Positions 32,000 to 40,187 of a stretch of 40,832 nt of DNA are shown here, in pieces. Each line of letters begins with the position of its first letter. The first letter of the stretch is position 1. The position numbers and the translations under genes were made by a program. The DNA is from Candidatus Azobacteroides sp. (GTDB lineage: Bacteria > Bacteroidota > Bacteroidia > Bacteroidales > WRGA01). The notes under the pieces were generated by a model. The model was not told where the DNA came from. It saw nothing but the letters and a program-made list of their open reading frames with translations, and did not search any database. Location of the stretch: assembly GCA_009787405.1 (NCBI GenBank), contig WRGA01000108.1, positions 1 to 40,832 of the forward strand, written 5' to 3'.

Positions 32000-32134
32000 T
32001 AAGTACATGGCAGAATGTAATTTATAATATTTTAAACGTGAAGATGCAAACCCACAAAGATTTTAAACTTCACGTCTTTCTGTCTTTGTGACTTGGCGTT
32101 TAAAACATAACTTACTTTTTGCGACATGCTTATG
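32000..32134 (-). repeat. Dispersed palindromic element, copy C
   Basis: Same orientation as copy B, complete from TAAGTACATGGCAGAATG to GCGACATGCTTATG. The core runs from AAACGTGAAGATGC (32034) to GGCGTTT (32101). It lies 70 bp behind the AAA-nuclease gene. Confidence 0.75.
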
Positions 32135-32741
32135 TCACAAAAACGTTATGTTTGTCGAACATAATAAATGGTTAAAATGTGTTTTAAACTTTGTAGATAG
32201 AACCTTTTGACCTGTTTTATCCTTTCCTTTGAGGAACGTTTTTATCGTTAAGTGAGGTAATATAATTTTGGCATGATACCAGCTGTTTCCTCAATAAATC
32301 TTATCATTTCGTTTTTCTGTTAAGTGTCTGTAATTTAATATAATGCTATAATTACAGGAGAATTTGTATTTATACAATATGTTAAATTACTTTAAAAACA
32401 TGAATATTTCAATATATTTTTTGAATTAAGTATATCAGATATAAAATTTATATCTATTTTTGTATCGATAACTTATCATATAATATTTATCGAATATTTA
32501 TGATATTATTGAAGGTATAGTTTGTACTATTTGCATGACTTTATGATTTAATCATAGGTTTAATTTTAAAACCTATAGTTTAAATTACTTATTATTAATG
32601 AATTATATTTGTCAGCATTTTGTGTGATCATACATTTAATCTAATAATTAATTGATACTTATTGTTTTATATTTTTATATTCCGATTATTTTTTATGTGA
32701 TATAATATCACTTATTTTATAATTTTTAAAATTAATTTATT
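32135..32741. other. 607-bp very AT-rich non-coding stretch
   Basis: I see no gene. The stretch is far more AT-rich than the DNA to its left and marks the change to the polysaccharide cluster. It contains several small palindromes: TATGATTTAATCATA (32542-32556), the overlapping ATAGGTTT/AAACCTAT hairpin (32554-32576), and the 32697 palindrome. TATATTTG at 32604-32611 could be a -7 box, but such matches are expected by chance in this composition. Confidence 0.6.
32697..32711. promoter_or_regulatory. Perfect palindrome before XRE regulator, candidate operator
   Basis: GTGATATAATATCAC has perfect 7-bp arms around one central A, 30 bp upstream of the XRE-type gene. It fits an autoregulatory operator for a dimeric HTH protein. 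Confidence 0.5.
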
Positions 32742-33149
32742 ATGAGACTATTTGGTAACTATTTACGCTGTCTTAGAGTTAAAAAAGGATTAAGCCAGGA
32801 AAACATGGCTTATGAATTGAAAATTTCCGTAACAGCCTATTCAAAAATAGAAAGAGGGCTGACGGGCATTTCTTTGGAAAGGTTAAATCAAGTGGCAAAA
32901 TGTTTGGAAATGTCCATGACGTCCATAATCGAATTTTATGAGAGAGAGGAGGGTACAGTTTTCCAAAAAAGGTCTCAAGAGCAATCGAATTATGTTAATG
33001 CTTCGGAATATAATGAATCGACCATACTATTTATGGAAACAAGAATTCTGGAATTGGAAGAAAGCTTACGCCTTTTGGCAAAAACGGTGGAAAGTCTGAA
33101 AAACATCATTCAAGAACTTTTTTTCAATAAAATATTAAAATGCCCCTGA
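32742..33149 (+). CDS. XRE-family HTH transcriptional regulator
   Basis: A 135-aa protein. Residues ~5-62 form a Cro/C1-type helix-turn-helix (LRCLRVKKGLSQENMAYELK, then ISVTAYSKIERGLTGISLER). Residues ~95-125 are a probable coiled coil (METRILELEESLRLLAKTVE, then SLKNIIQELF), suggesting dimerisation. It is a solitary gene at the left border of the polysaccharide cluster, facing it tail to tail, with a perfect palindrome upstream. Its target could be itself, the cluster or something else; nothing decides this. It is not an UpxY-type antiterminator as found at Bacteroides capsule loci. Confidence 0.85.
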   Translation: MRLFGNYLRCLRVKKGLSQENMAYELKISVTAYSKIERGLTGISLERLNQVAKCLEMSMTSIIEFYEREEGTVFQKRSQEQSNYVNASEYNESTILFMETRILELEESLRLLAKTVESLKNIIQELFFNKILKCP

Positions 33150-33212
33150 GGAAAATTCACTCCAATCGTAAGGATTATTTTGGACATTCCGTGTGACCGG
33201 AATATGTAATAT

Positions 33213-33264
33213 GCTGATGTTTCGACGGAAATTCGATAAGAGAGAATGATCCGGTGACATCAGC
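33213..33264. terminator. Inverted repeat between convergent genes
   Basis: GCTGATGT (33213-33220) pairs with ACATCAGC (33257-33264), extended by wobble and AT pairs, with further CATTCCG/CGGAA complementarities nearby. It lies between the XRE gene and the end of the polysaccharide operon, so it may end both transcripts. There is no strong T run. Confidence 0.35.
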
Positions 33265-33292
33265 GTATTTCATTCCGTCCGTTAGGGTATTA

Positions 33293-34024
33293 TCAAAAGA
33301 ATTGTTTTACTTTAGATAAAATCTTTCGAGGCAAAGCAATATACGGATTTAAGCCGTGCTTCTTGTATAAATTCCAGTCTTCTTTCCATTTCGATAACAT
33401 TTTGGATGGAGAGGTACTGACCCCTCCCATTTTCATGCGGACAAAATACTTGTTTAAATAATAAACATCCAAATTAAACTCATACAGGTATCGCAACAAA
33501 AATTCGGAATCTGCCGAAATTTTATATGATTCGTCATACAGACCATCCTCATCCAATAACGACTTCTTTATATATACCGTCGTATGAAGGGGTAACCATC
33601 CTCTGGAGATCTTTACCCTGCTAAATTCTCCGCTGATCCAAGTTCGAATGATCCGATTTTTCGAATTCACAAATACACCGTTACCGTAAACCAGATCTGC
33701 ATCATTCTTCTTAAATGCTTCCACGACTGACGATATGACATTGTCGGCAAAAAAGACGTCATCAGAGTGCATTAAACCGACAATATCGCCCGTTGCCACG
33801 CGGATGCCTTTATCGATTGCATTATAAATGCCTGTGTCGCGTTCGGATACGACGACTGATATTTTCTCCCTGTAGGAATTGATAATATCTACCGTACCAT
33901 CGATAGAGGCTCCATCGACAACAATATATTCGATCACCGAATAATCTTGACGCAAAACACTTTCGATGGTATCTCGAATAGTGTTGACACGATTGAGACT
34001 GGTGGTTATGATGGAAACTTTCAT
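33293..34024 (-). CDS. Glycosyltransferase family 2
   Basis: A 243-aa GT-A enzyme, cytoplasmic or membrane-associated. The N-terminal MKVSIITTSLNRVNTIRDTI, VVDGASIDGT (36-45), ERDTGIYNAIDKGI (61-74) and the metal-binding SDD (87-89) are typical of the GT2 subgroup found in colanic-acid-type clusters. The start at 34024 gives the canonical GT2 N-terminus and lies 8 nt behind the previous stop; an upstream ATG at 34048 would overlap that gene. It is the last gene of the leftward polysaccharide operon; donor and acceptor sugars are unknown. Confidence 0.88.
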   Translation of the reverse strand: MKVSIITTSLNRVNTIRDTIESVLRQDYSVIEYIVVDGASIDGTVDIINSYREKISVVVSERDTGIYNAIDKGIRVATGDIVGLMHSDDVFFADNVISSVVEAFKKNDADLVYGNGVFVNSKNRIIRTWISGEFSRVKISRGWLPLHTTVYIKKSLLDEDGLYDESYKISADSEFLLRYLYEFNLDVYYLNKYFVRMKMGGVSTSPSKMLSKWKEDWNLYKKHGLNPYIALPRKILSKVKQFF

Positions 34025-34032
34025 GGATTTAT

Positions 34033-34926
34033 TTAACTGTTTCGACAATCAATGCCATAATTTATTTTTATATATTCAATTATTTTTTCCTTATCGTTTC
34101 CGCAAGCTTTTTTTATTTCAAAAATTTTGACATCTACCAAAGTACGATACCACCAACCTTGGAAAAAATGCCAAATAAAACCCGCCTTGCCCTGTAAAAA
34201 TCCTAATTTGAAAATATACCGATATACAAAATAGAAAAACGAACGCCAAAACAAAGGAGAACGTGCATATTTGAGTTTTTTATTCCGTTTTTCAATCGCC
34301 TCTTTTCCGATATTAATTGCCATGCGGTTTTTATCCGACAAGTTAAGCTCTACGTCCAATAAATCAATAGCCTCTCGAATAGAATAACCGTTGTGTTTTT
34401 GTATCCACCAACCAAAGGTATTCAGGTTATGGTCTAAAAACAGGTGTTCAAATTCCATCACTCTCCCTTCCGACAGTTGGATATGTTCATCCATCCACCG
34501 CTGTTCGCAAACACCTTTACCATTTTCAAATATTCGCAAAAGTTTTAACGGATGTACCCAGCTCCCAAAGCAATATTGTTTTCGTTTCAACACAATGCCT
34601 GTAACATCCTTCTCCGAATAAGGCAGTTTTTTTTGTATTTCTTGTACCAATTCTTCCGTCAAATATTCATCGGCATCCAAACGCAATATCCATCTTGTTG
34701 TGATGGGCAAATGGGTTAAACCCCAATTAAACTGTTTTGCGTGGTTGTTTTCCCACTTATTTTGATATACTCCGGCTCCTAACGATCGGGCTATTTCCAC
34801 CGTTCTATCGGTAGAAAACGAATCGACCACAAAAATATCCTTTGCAATGGGGAGAATGTTCTCTATGCAACGTTGAATGTGTAGTTCTTCGTTATATGTA
34901 AGTATGATGACAGAAATATCGAGCAT
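34033..34926 (-). CDS. Glycosyltransferase family 2, WaaE/KdtX-like
   Basis: A 297-aa GT2 enzyme. ISVIILTYNEE (4-14), VVDSFSTDRT (33-42) and the LRLDADEYL metal-binding strand (81-89) are present. KRKQYCFGSWVHP and RWMDEHI resemble the WaaE/KdtX-like subgroup, which adds a glucose-like sugar to LPS core or a repeat unit. The start at 34926 is preferred; a longer frame from 34989 would overlap the acetyltransferase gene and add unrelated residues. It begins 2 nt behind the acetyltransferase stop codon. Confidence 0.88.
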   Translation of the reverse strand: MLDISVIILTYNEELHIQRCIENILPIAKDIFVVDSFSTDRTVEIARSLGAGVYQNKWENNHAKQFNWGLTHLPITTRWILRLDADEYLTEELVQEIQKKLPYSEKDVTGIVLKRKQYCFGSWVHPLKLLRIFENGKGVCEQRWMDEHIQLSEGRVMEFEHLFLDHNLNTFGWWIQKHNGYSIREAIDLLDVELNLSDKNRMAINIGKEAIEKRNKKLKYARSPLFWRSFFYFVYRYIFKLGFLQGKAGFIWHFFQGWWYRTLVDVKIFEIKKACGNDKEKIIEYIKINYGIDCRNS

Positions 34927-34928
34927 GG

Positions 34929-35495
34929 TTAATTTTTTATTTCGCGTTTTTTGATGAATTTCGCAGGATTTCCTCCCACCACCGTCCAAGGTTCAACGTC
35001 TTTAAAAACGGCTGCACGAGCACCGACTACGGCACCTTCACCGATGGTTACGCCTGCCATTATAAAACTCTCGGCTGCAATCCATACCTGGTCTTCAATT
35101 GTAATCGGTTTGGAAAACCATTTATTATGTGCCGATGTAATATCATGAGAAGCAGTGTATAATGAAGCCTTCTGAGAAATAACCACGTTAGAACCTATCT
35201 TGATTTTGTCGGCATTATAGAAATCTACTCCCGAAGCAATACATGAATAGGCTCCCATTTCCAAGTTCCAAGGAGCATAAATTTTAGCTCCTGAATAAAC
35301 CGTGGATGTCCCATGTATTTTAGCTCCGAAACAGCGAAGCAGAAATATTTTCCACCCATTCAATATCGCACGGGGAATAGGACGGGCAAACAAAGTCCAT
35401 ACAATATTCCAAATGAACCGGACAATTTGCTCTTTTCTACTTGATGCTCTCTTATATTGAGAAAGGTTTATTTTCGGAATTTCAACACACCTCAT
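34929..35495 (-). CDS. WcaF-like hexapeptide acetyltransferase
   Basis: A 188-aa acyltransferase. Residues ~55-175 show the left-handed beta-helix hexapeptide pattern (VYSGAKIYAPWNLEMGAYSC, KIKIGSNVVISQKA, PITIEDQVWIAAESFIMAGV and TIGEGAVVGARAAV), ending GGNPAKFIKKR. The catalytic His is probably in TASHDI (about 113-118). It probably O-acetylates a polysaccharide sugar with acetyl-CoA, as WcaF does in colanic acid. It lies in the same transcription unit as the flanking glycosyltransferases. Confidence 0.9.
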   Translation of the reverse strand: MRCVEIPKINLSQYKRASSRKEQIVRFIWNIVWTLFARPIPRAILNGWKIFLLRCFGAKIHGTSTVYSGAKIYAPWNLEMGAYSCIASGVDFYNADKIKIGSNVVISQKASLYTASHDITSAHNKWFSKPITIEDQVWIAAESFIMAGVTIGEGAVVGARAAVFKDVEPWTVVGGNPAKFIKKREIKN

Positions 35496-35540
35496 ATTCT
35501 AATTGATATTTATTTTAACCAGACGTTTTCCGGAAATATT

Positions 35541-36668
35541 TTACTCATATACAAATTCCGGTTTTTTGCCTTCTTCTAAAATCCATTTATATAATTGCGT
35601 CATTTTCCCGGCAACAATTTCTATCGAATAATTATTTTTTATTAATTCCCGCCCTCTTATTCCCATTTGTTGATATTCTTCCTGAGATAAGGCAATCGCT
35701 TCCTTTAATGTTTCTGCAATGGTATTTACATCATTATCAATCCACCAACCGCAACGATGAGTTTCCAGTTCATGCCAAGGGGTACCCTTGGAGGTAATCA
35801 CCGGCGTTCCGCAAGCCAATGCTTCCGCTACAACAATTCCGAAACACTCACTATAAGTCGGTAAAACAAAAATATCAGCTTTTTGAAATAATTCCCATTT
35901 TTTATCACCATATACACCACCCACAAAGTCAAATAATGTTATTAATTCTGCTCTCTGGATCACTTCTTTTAATGAATTAATATATACTTCATCACCATTT
36001 CCTGCAATAATAAATTTATAATTATTGAAAGCATCCTTCGATTGAATTATCGCTTGAATAAGAAGTTCTATCCCTTTCTGATGATGAATACGCGATAAAT
36101 AAAGTATTGTTTTGTTTTTTTTCCAACATGTTTTTATCTCTATATTATTTACATTAACACCATTTGGTATTACTGCAATATTCTTATTATATCCGATTTG
36201 TAATAAATTATCTCTTTCCAATTCAGATGTTGCATGAATATAATCAGCTTTTTTAACAGCCTTTTTTTGATACAACCATAAAGCAGGTAGTTTCCTTGTA
36301 ATATAATTTCGTTTCATAATCCAAGGGTCTAACATGCCATGTGTAGAAAGAATGACTTTATACCCCAATTGTTGTGACCATTTTTGCGTAAGGGCGCACA
36401 AGGGCATCCAACAGCAATTGACATGAACCGTATCGGGCCGGATTGTTGTTAATAATTCCTGCCATTGTTTTTTTATGCGTCTTATTTGCAGCAAAGAAGC
36501 GGACAAGTAATGAATTTGTGCATTTTCAATCGGTACCTGTTGCGTTGAAAAATGAGTAGCAATATGTAATCCTACCGATTTTCCCAATTCTTTTGCCAAT
36601 AACTGCATATAGGTGGTTGTTCCACCGGAGGAACAGTCAAGAGAGGGTATGTAATGAAGGATTTTCAT
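35541..36668 (-). CDS. Glycosyltransferase family 4
   Basis: A 375-aa GT-B enzyme. N-terminal MKILHYIPSLDCSSGGTTTY (1-20) is the acceptor-side start, with ILSTHGMLDPWIMKRN (about 123-138) in the linker; the donor-binding half has ILYLSRIHHQKGIELLIQAI and the family motif ECFGIVVAEALACGTPVI (about 279-296) with the two glutamates of the EX7E element. Sugar specificity cannot be read. Its start codon overlaps the stop of the upstream glycosyltransferase by four nt (ATGA), so the two are translationally coupled. Confidence 0.9.
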   Translation of the reverse strand: MKILHYIPSLDCSSGGTTTYMQLLAKELGKSVGLHIATHFSTQQVPIENAQIHYLSASLLQIRRIKKQWQELLTTIRPDTVHVNCCWMPLCALTQKWSQQLGYKVILSTHGMLDPWIMKRNYITRKLPALWLYQKKAVKKADYIHATSELERDNLLQIGYNKNIAVIPNGVNVNNIEIKTCWKKNKTILYLSRIHHQKGIELLIQAIIQSKDAFNNYKFIIAGNGDEVYINSLKEVIQRAELITLFDFVGGVYGDKKWELFQKADIFVLPTYSECFGIVVAEALACGTPVITSKGTPWHELETHRCGWWIDNDVNTIAETLKEAIALSQEEYQQMGIRGRELIKNNYSIEIVAGKMTQLYKWILEEGKKPEFVYE

Positions 36669-37759
36669 ACAAATATATTTAAAGCATTATTAACCATACT
36701 ACTTACCGATAATTTCTCCTTTACCATTTGACGGGCATTGTTTCCCATGGCATTTATTTCATCATCGGTTATATTTTGCAATACTTGAAGACACTCTTCC
36801 ATATTGTTAAACAACATTCCGTTTTCTTTATCAGAAATATATGAATATTCAACACATTGTTTTATCTCATCCGTGCGTTTAAATGTAAATACAGGAAGTG
36901 AATAAGCCATGGCCTCTACTATTGAAAGCCCGACCCAACCCGGTTGAAAATAAATATCAGCGATTGAAAATAACTCGTATTTTATCTGATTGTCATAAAC
37001 AGTTCCAAAATCATAAACGTTTGGATATTCTCCGAAATCAGGCTTGAATACTCCGGCTCCGATAATGATAACCCCAAATTCGTCGGAAGGAAGTCGCTTA
37101 ATCGTTTCAATCAGCAAATCTACCCTGCGATAGGGATTTTCAAAACGGGCACAAAACAATAATATCCGGCGCTGTGTGATACCATATTTTTTCTTATTTT
37201 TGTTCTTATCGGTTGCCGCAATTTCCGTTTGAACTATTTCTGAAATATTACTTATTGTATTATTCAGTGCCTCAATCGGTTTTCGGGGAAAAATTCGGGC
37301 CCACTGTTTTTGTTCTTTTTCCATATATACCCATGCGCCATCCGCCAACTTCAACTGGTATTTTAATTTCCAATCCGGCTTAATTTCTTCTTTTAAATAA
37401 CGTTTAACCGAGATACCCTGCCCGAAAAGTATCATTTTTTTCCGATGAATAAATTTTGTCAGTAAAAGCAACCACGTAGTGATGTGCCCAAAATGCCACA
37501 TCAACACAATTGTGTCATACTTGCCGGATAAAAACGGTATCGGATTATAAATAAGGAATCCTTTCCATTGTATATTTCCAATGTTTTTCACATTAATATT
37601 ACTCTGTTGAAAATACTTCAATTTAGTCGGACTGCTTTCATACACATAAATATCCCGATCGACTTTTTCTCCCAGCAGTTGAAAAAATTCTTCGCGGTAA
37701 TGAGGTATAAATGGCTGTAAAAATATTATTTTATTTTCCACACTTATCTTAATAAACAT
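36665..37759 (-). CDS. Glycosyltransferase family 4-like
   Basis: A 364-aa GT-B fold enzyme: KIIFLQPFIPHYREEFFQLL (10-29) at the N-terminus, RRILLFCARFENPYRRVDLL in the donor domain, and GWVGLSIVEAMAYSLPVFTF near the C-terminus, where the GT4 EX7E element is reduced to a single clear Glu, which may point to an unusual donor site or another GT-B family. It overlaps the upstream GT14-type gene by 16 bp and the downstream gene by 4 bp. Donor and acceptor unknown. Confidence 0.82.
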   Translation of the reverse strand: MFIKISVENKIIFLQPFIPHYREEFFQLLGEKVDRDIYVYESSPTKLKYFQQSNINVKNIGNIQWKGFLIYNPIPFLSGKYDTIVLMWHFGHITTWLLLLTKFIHRKKMILFGQGISVKRYLKEEIKPDWKLKYQLKLADGAWVYMEKEQKQWARIFPRKPIEALNNTISNISEIVQTEIAATDKNKNKKKYGITQRRILLFCARFENPYRRVDLLIETIKRLPSDEFGVIIIGAGVFKPDFGEYPNVYDFGTVYDNQIKYELFSIADIYFQPGWVGLSIVEAMAYSLPVFTFKRTDEIKQCVEYSYISDKENGMLFNNMEECLQVLQNITDDEINAMGNNARQMVKEKLSVSSMVNNALNIFV

Positions 37760-38688
37760 TCATCAATCTTATTCAATAATTCTGTTGACTTCTCAGTCGA
37801 AACTTTTCGCACAAACAACTTATCAGAATTTCTTATGTACTCAAAATCTTCAATAGTGAAGTATTTTTGTAGGGATTGATCAATAATGTGTAAATTCGCA
37901 AATTTTGATGTGGCAGGGTAAAACGGCTCCCCACCACCCTCAGTATTTGTGTTGGCATATTGAGAATTAAAAAAAATAGTATGGAAAAATTTCTCATCTG
38001 ACGCCAACGAATACCTAAAATACGCATCCATGGATCTTCTTAATTTTTTATTCTCCATTACATATATTAAAAAATCCATATTTAACGCCCACCATGATGA
38101 TCCATGAAAAATATCCAATGTATATTTATCTATATTGATAAAATTTCTTTTAGAAAAAAAATAATTTACCACTATATACAATATCTTCCTTACACCTCTT
38201 GTAATTTCCTTATTAATAAAACTAAAATTAAAAAAATGATATTTACATATGCATTGATTATATTTAGGATGATTTGCTTTAGTTATATTCATTCCTCTAA
38301 TAAAATTCACATATTTATACTTATCAAAGAAAGAGTGAATATATGAATTGCTTTTAATCGGATAATCTGCACCGGATAATAATACTACTTTTTTATAATT
38401 ATAATTTTTTGCAATAACTTCATTCATCATTAATAAAATTGCTCTTACTTGAGATATACCCCCCCAAAAAACCTTAATTCTTTTTCCCTTGTCGATAAAA
38501 AACAAATTAGACAAATTAATTTCCCGTAAGAAGGGTTCAATATTAGTTTTCTTATCAATATGGATGAAGAAATCTGCATTAAAATTTAATTGTTCAACTA
38601 ACCTTTTCAAATTTTCAACATCATTATGAGCCTCTATGAGATATGCTATTTTCTGTTCCTTTTTTTTTGATAACATAAATTTTTCCAT
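37744..38688 (-). CDS. GT14-type beta-1,6-N-acetylglucosaminyltransferase-like protein
   Basis: A 314-aa protein resembling the core-2/I-branching enzyme family. Typical segments are KIAYLIEAHNDVENLKRLVE (13-32), FFIHIDKKTN (40-49), KVVLLSGADYPIKS (99-112), FHGSSWWALN (about 194-203) and the SDEKFFHTIFFNS block (about 229-241). In eukaryotes this family makes GlcNAc branches; bacterial members appear in exopolysaccharide clusters. Its start overlaps the Wzy-like gene by 53-65 bp, depending on whether Met1 or Met5 is used. It is strongly AT-rich. Confidence 0.85.
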   Translation of the reverse strand: MEKFMLSKKKEQKIAYLIEAHNDVENLKRLVEQLNFNADFFIHIDKKTNIEPFLREINLSNLFFIDKGKRIKVFWGGISQVRAILLMMNEVIAKNYNYKKVVLLSGADYPIKSNSYIHSFFDKYKYVNFIRGMNITKANHPKYNQCICKYHFFNFSFINKEITRGVRKILYIVVNYFFSKRNFINIDKYTLDIFHGSSWWALNMDFLIYVMENKKLRRSMDAYFRYSLASDEKFFHTIFFNSQYANTNTEGGGEPFYPATSKFANLHIIDQSLQKYFTIEDFEYIRNSDKLFVRKVSTEKSTELLNKIDECLLR

Positions 38689-39817
38689 TAATATTAATTA
38701 CTAATAAAAACCAATATAAATATACAGGAATACTGATTTGGTCAAGTAAAAAACCTTCCAACAAAGCCGAAAAAGCCATTGTCAAAATAAGTGATCTAAA
38801 TAAAATTATATGGTTTAGATATTTCCTCTTATGTTCTATAAAATATTTTTTTATTATTTCATAAATGCTTAAAAAGAAAAAAATCGCACCTATTATTCCC
38901 GAAGCAGCAATAGCAAATAAATAACTATTAGCTGTCGCATTTATGTCTATTCGTCCTATCCCAAATAAATTAAATTGCATTGCTTCTTTCATTAATATAG
39001 CCCATGTCTTGTCACGGTTAAAACTTCTTCCTGTATAATCTATATCTTCAAGCCGTAAATTTAGATTAAACAAAATTAATAACAATAGCAATATAATTGC
39101 TATTATTAGGATTTTTAATGAATTATTTTCTACTTTACAAAATAAAAAATAAAATAATGATACTAAAATCATGCCTATAGAATTTCGTGAATCTGAAAAA
39201 ATACAAACAGAAATTCCTATACAAACCATTATTATACAAACCATTATTAAAAACCATGATCTTTTTTGCATTTGAAAAAGCAAATAGTACAAAGAAAAAG
39301 TAATGCTAAATGCTGACACAATACCTGTATAATTGGGATGACCGCTTATGCCCGATAATCTACCACCCGAAAATAGAGATGGAAAATAAAAATAACATAT
39401 AAAATTAATAAGAGTATGTAGAAAAATGCCACAACATATAGCCAAGATAATATCGGATAATTTTAAGGTCGATACTACATAAATAAAATAATAAAACACT
39501 ATTAGCAGAAATATCATTCTCTGCAATATAACATCAATTTTTTCTTTGGAGGATAATATTACAACAGCTTGAAAAAGAAAAAAGAAAAAAACACCAGATG
39601 AAATTTTATTTTTTTTTAATATTTTAGTTAAATTTAAAATTAGAGACAAAAGCATTAACACGGATGCTATATACACAGAGTTATCCATAAAAAATAAAAT
39701 ATAAACAGGTATAGATACATCATAAAATCTACCATTTTTAAAATTTACTATAAAAAATATCAATCCTAAAAGATAATAGAGTTTATATTTTATAATATTT
39801 CTTAATATGATTTTCAT
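38624..39817 (-). CDS. O-antigen ligase/polymerase family (Wzy-like) membrane protein
   Basis: A 397-aa integral membrane protein with about ten to twelve hydrophobic segments. The longest soluble loop (about 245-285, LRLEDIDYTGRSFNRDKTWA) and the ligase/polymerase-family patterns GRLSGISGHPNYTG (152-165) and SDSRNSIGM (about 209-217) are visible, as is NLFGIGRID. It probably polymerises repeat units or ligates O-antigen in the inner membrane. The last 20 or so codons overlap the GT14-type gene, a longer overlap than usual. One base separates its start codon from the decayed glycosyltransferase upstream. Confidence 0.85.
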   Translation of the reverse strand: MKIILRNIIKYKLYYLLGLIFFIVNFKNGRFYDVSIPVYILFFMDNSVYIASVLMLLSLILNLTKILKKNKISSGVFFFFLFQAVVILSSKEKIDVILQRMIFLLIVFYYFIYVVSTLKLSDIILAICCGIFLHTLINFICYFYFPSLFSGGRLSGISGHPNYTGIVSAFSITFSLYYLLFQMQKRSWFLIMVCIIMVCIGISVCIFSDSRNSIGMILVSLFYFLFCKVENNSLKILIIAIILLLLLILFNLNLRLEDIDYTGRSFNRDKTWAILMKEAMQFNLFGIGRIDINATANSYLFAIAASGIIGAIFFFLSIYEIIKKYFIEHKRKYLNHIILFRSLILTMAFSALLEGFLLDQISIPVYLYWFLLVININGKIYVIKKKGTENSISHRGS

Positions 39818-39818
39818 T

Positions 39819-40187
39819 TTATTTACTAAATATAGTTCTTGAAAAATCTAACGATGTATTTAATAACCTATAATTTGTCATCACAATATTTTCATTAATA
39901 ATACGACTTGCTCTTTTCTTTGATTCTGCAATACTCTTTCCACCTATCTTATCTATCGTAATTCCCAACTCATAGTCATTTATTAATTCCCCTAACAGTC
40001 CATAGGAACTTCCAATAATTATTTTTTTGGCAGTAACCGCATGTCCGAAAATTCCGCTTGAGGCTTCCAGCATTTTGTAAGTCAAAAGTACACAAAATGA
40101 TTGATCAAACAATGTTTTCATCAGTTTTTTTGAAATAAATTCGTCAACCCAAATGATTTGTATATCGGATTCTTTCCTAAAAAAACT
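39819..40187 (-). pseudogene. C-terminal fragment of a GT4-type glycosyltransferase
   Basis: The open frame extends from about 40187 to the stop at 39819. It encodes ESDIQIIWVDEFISKKLMK, then SFCVLLTYKMLEASSGIFGH and SSYGLLGELINDYELGITID: the donor-binding end of a GT4-type enzyme, without the N-terminal domain. An ATG at 40121 would give 100 aa, but the homologous region starts upstream of it. The likely preceding part (FREKLQEKIEFF) lies in the neighbouring frame, and the two join at a seven-base T run (minus strand, near 40180), where a one-base shift would restore continuity. It is therefore broken. Confidence 0.65.

Noticed and set aside
32135-32741. Invertible promoter of the Bacteroides capsule type
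   Set aside because: No pair of matching inverted repeats flanking a promoter was found, only small local palindromes typical of AT-rich DNA, and no recombinase gene.
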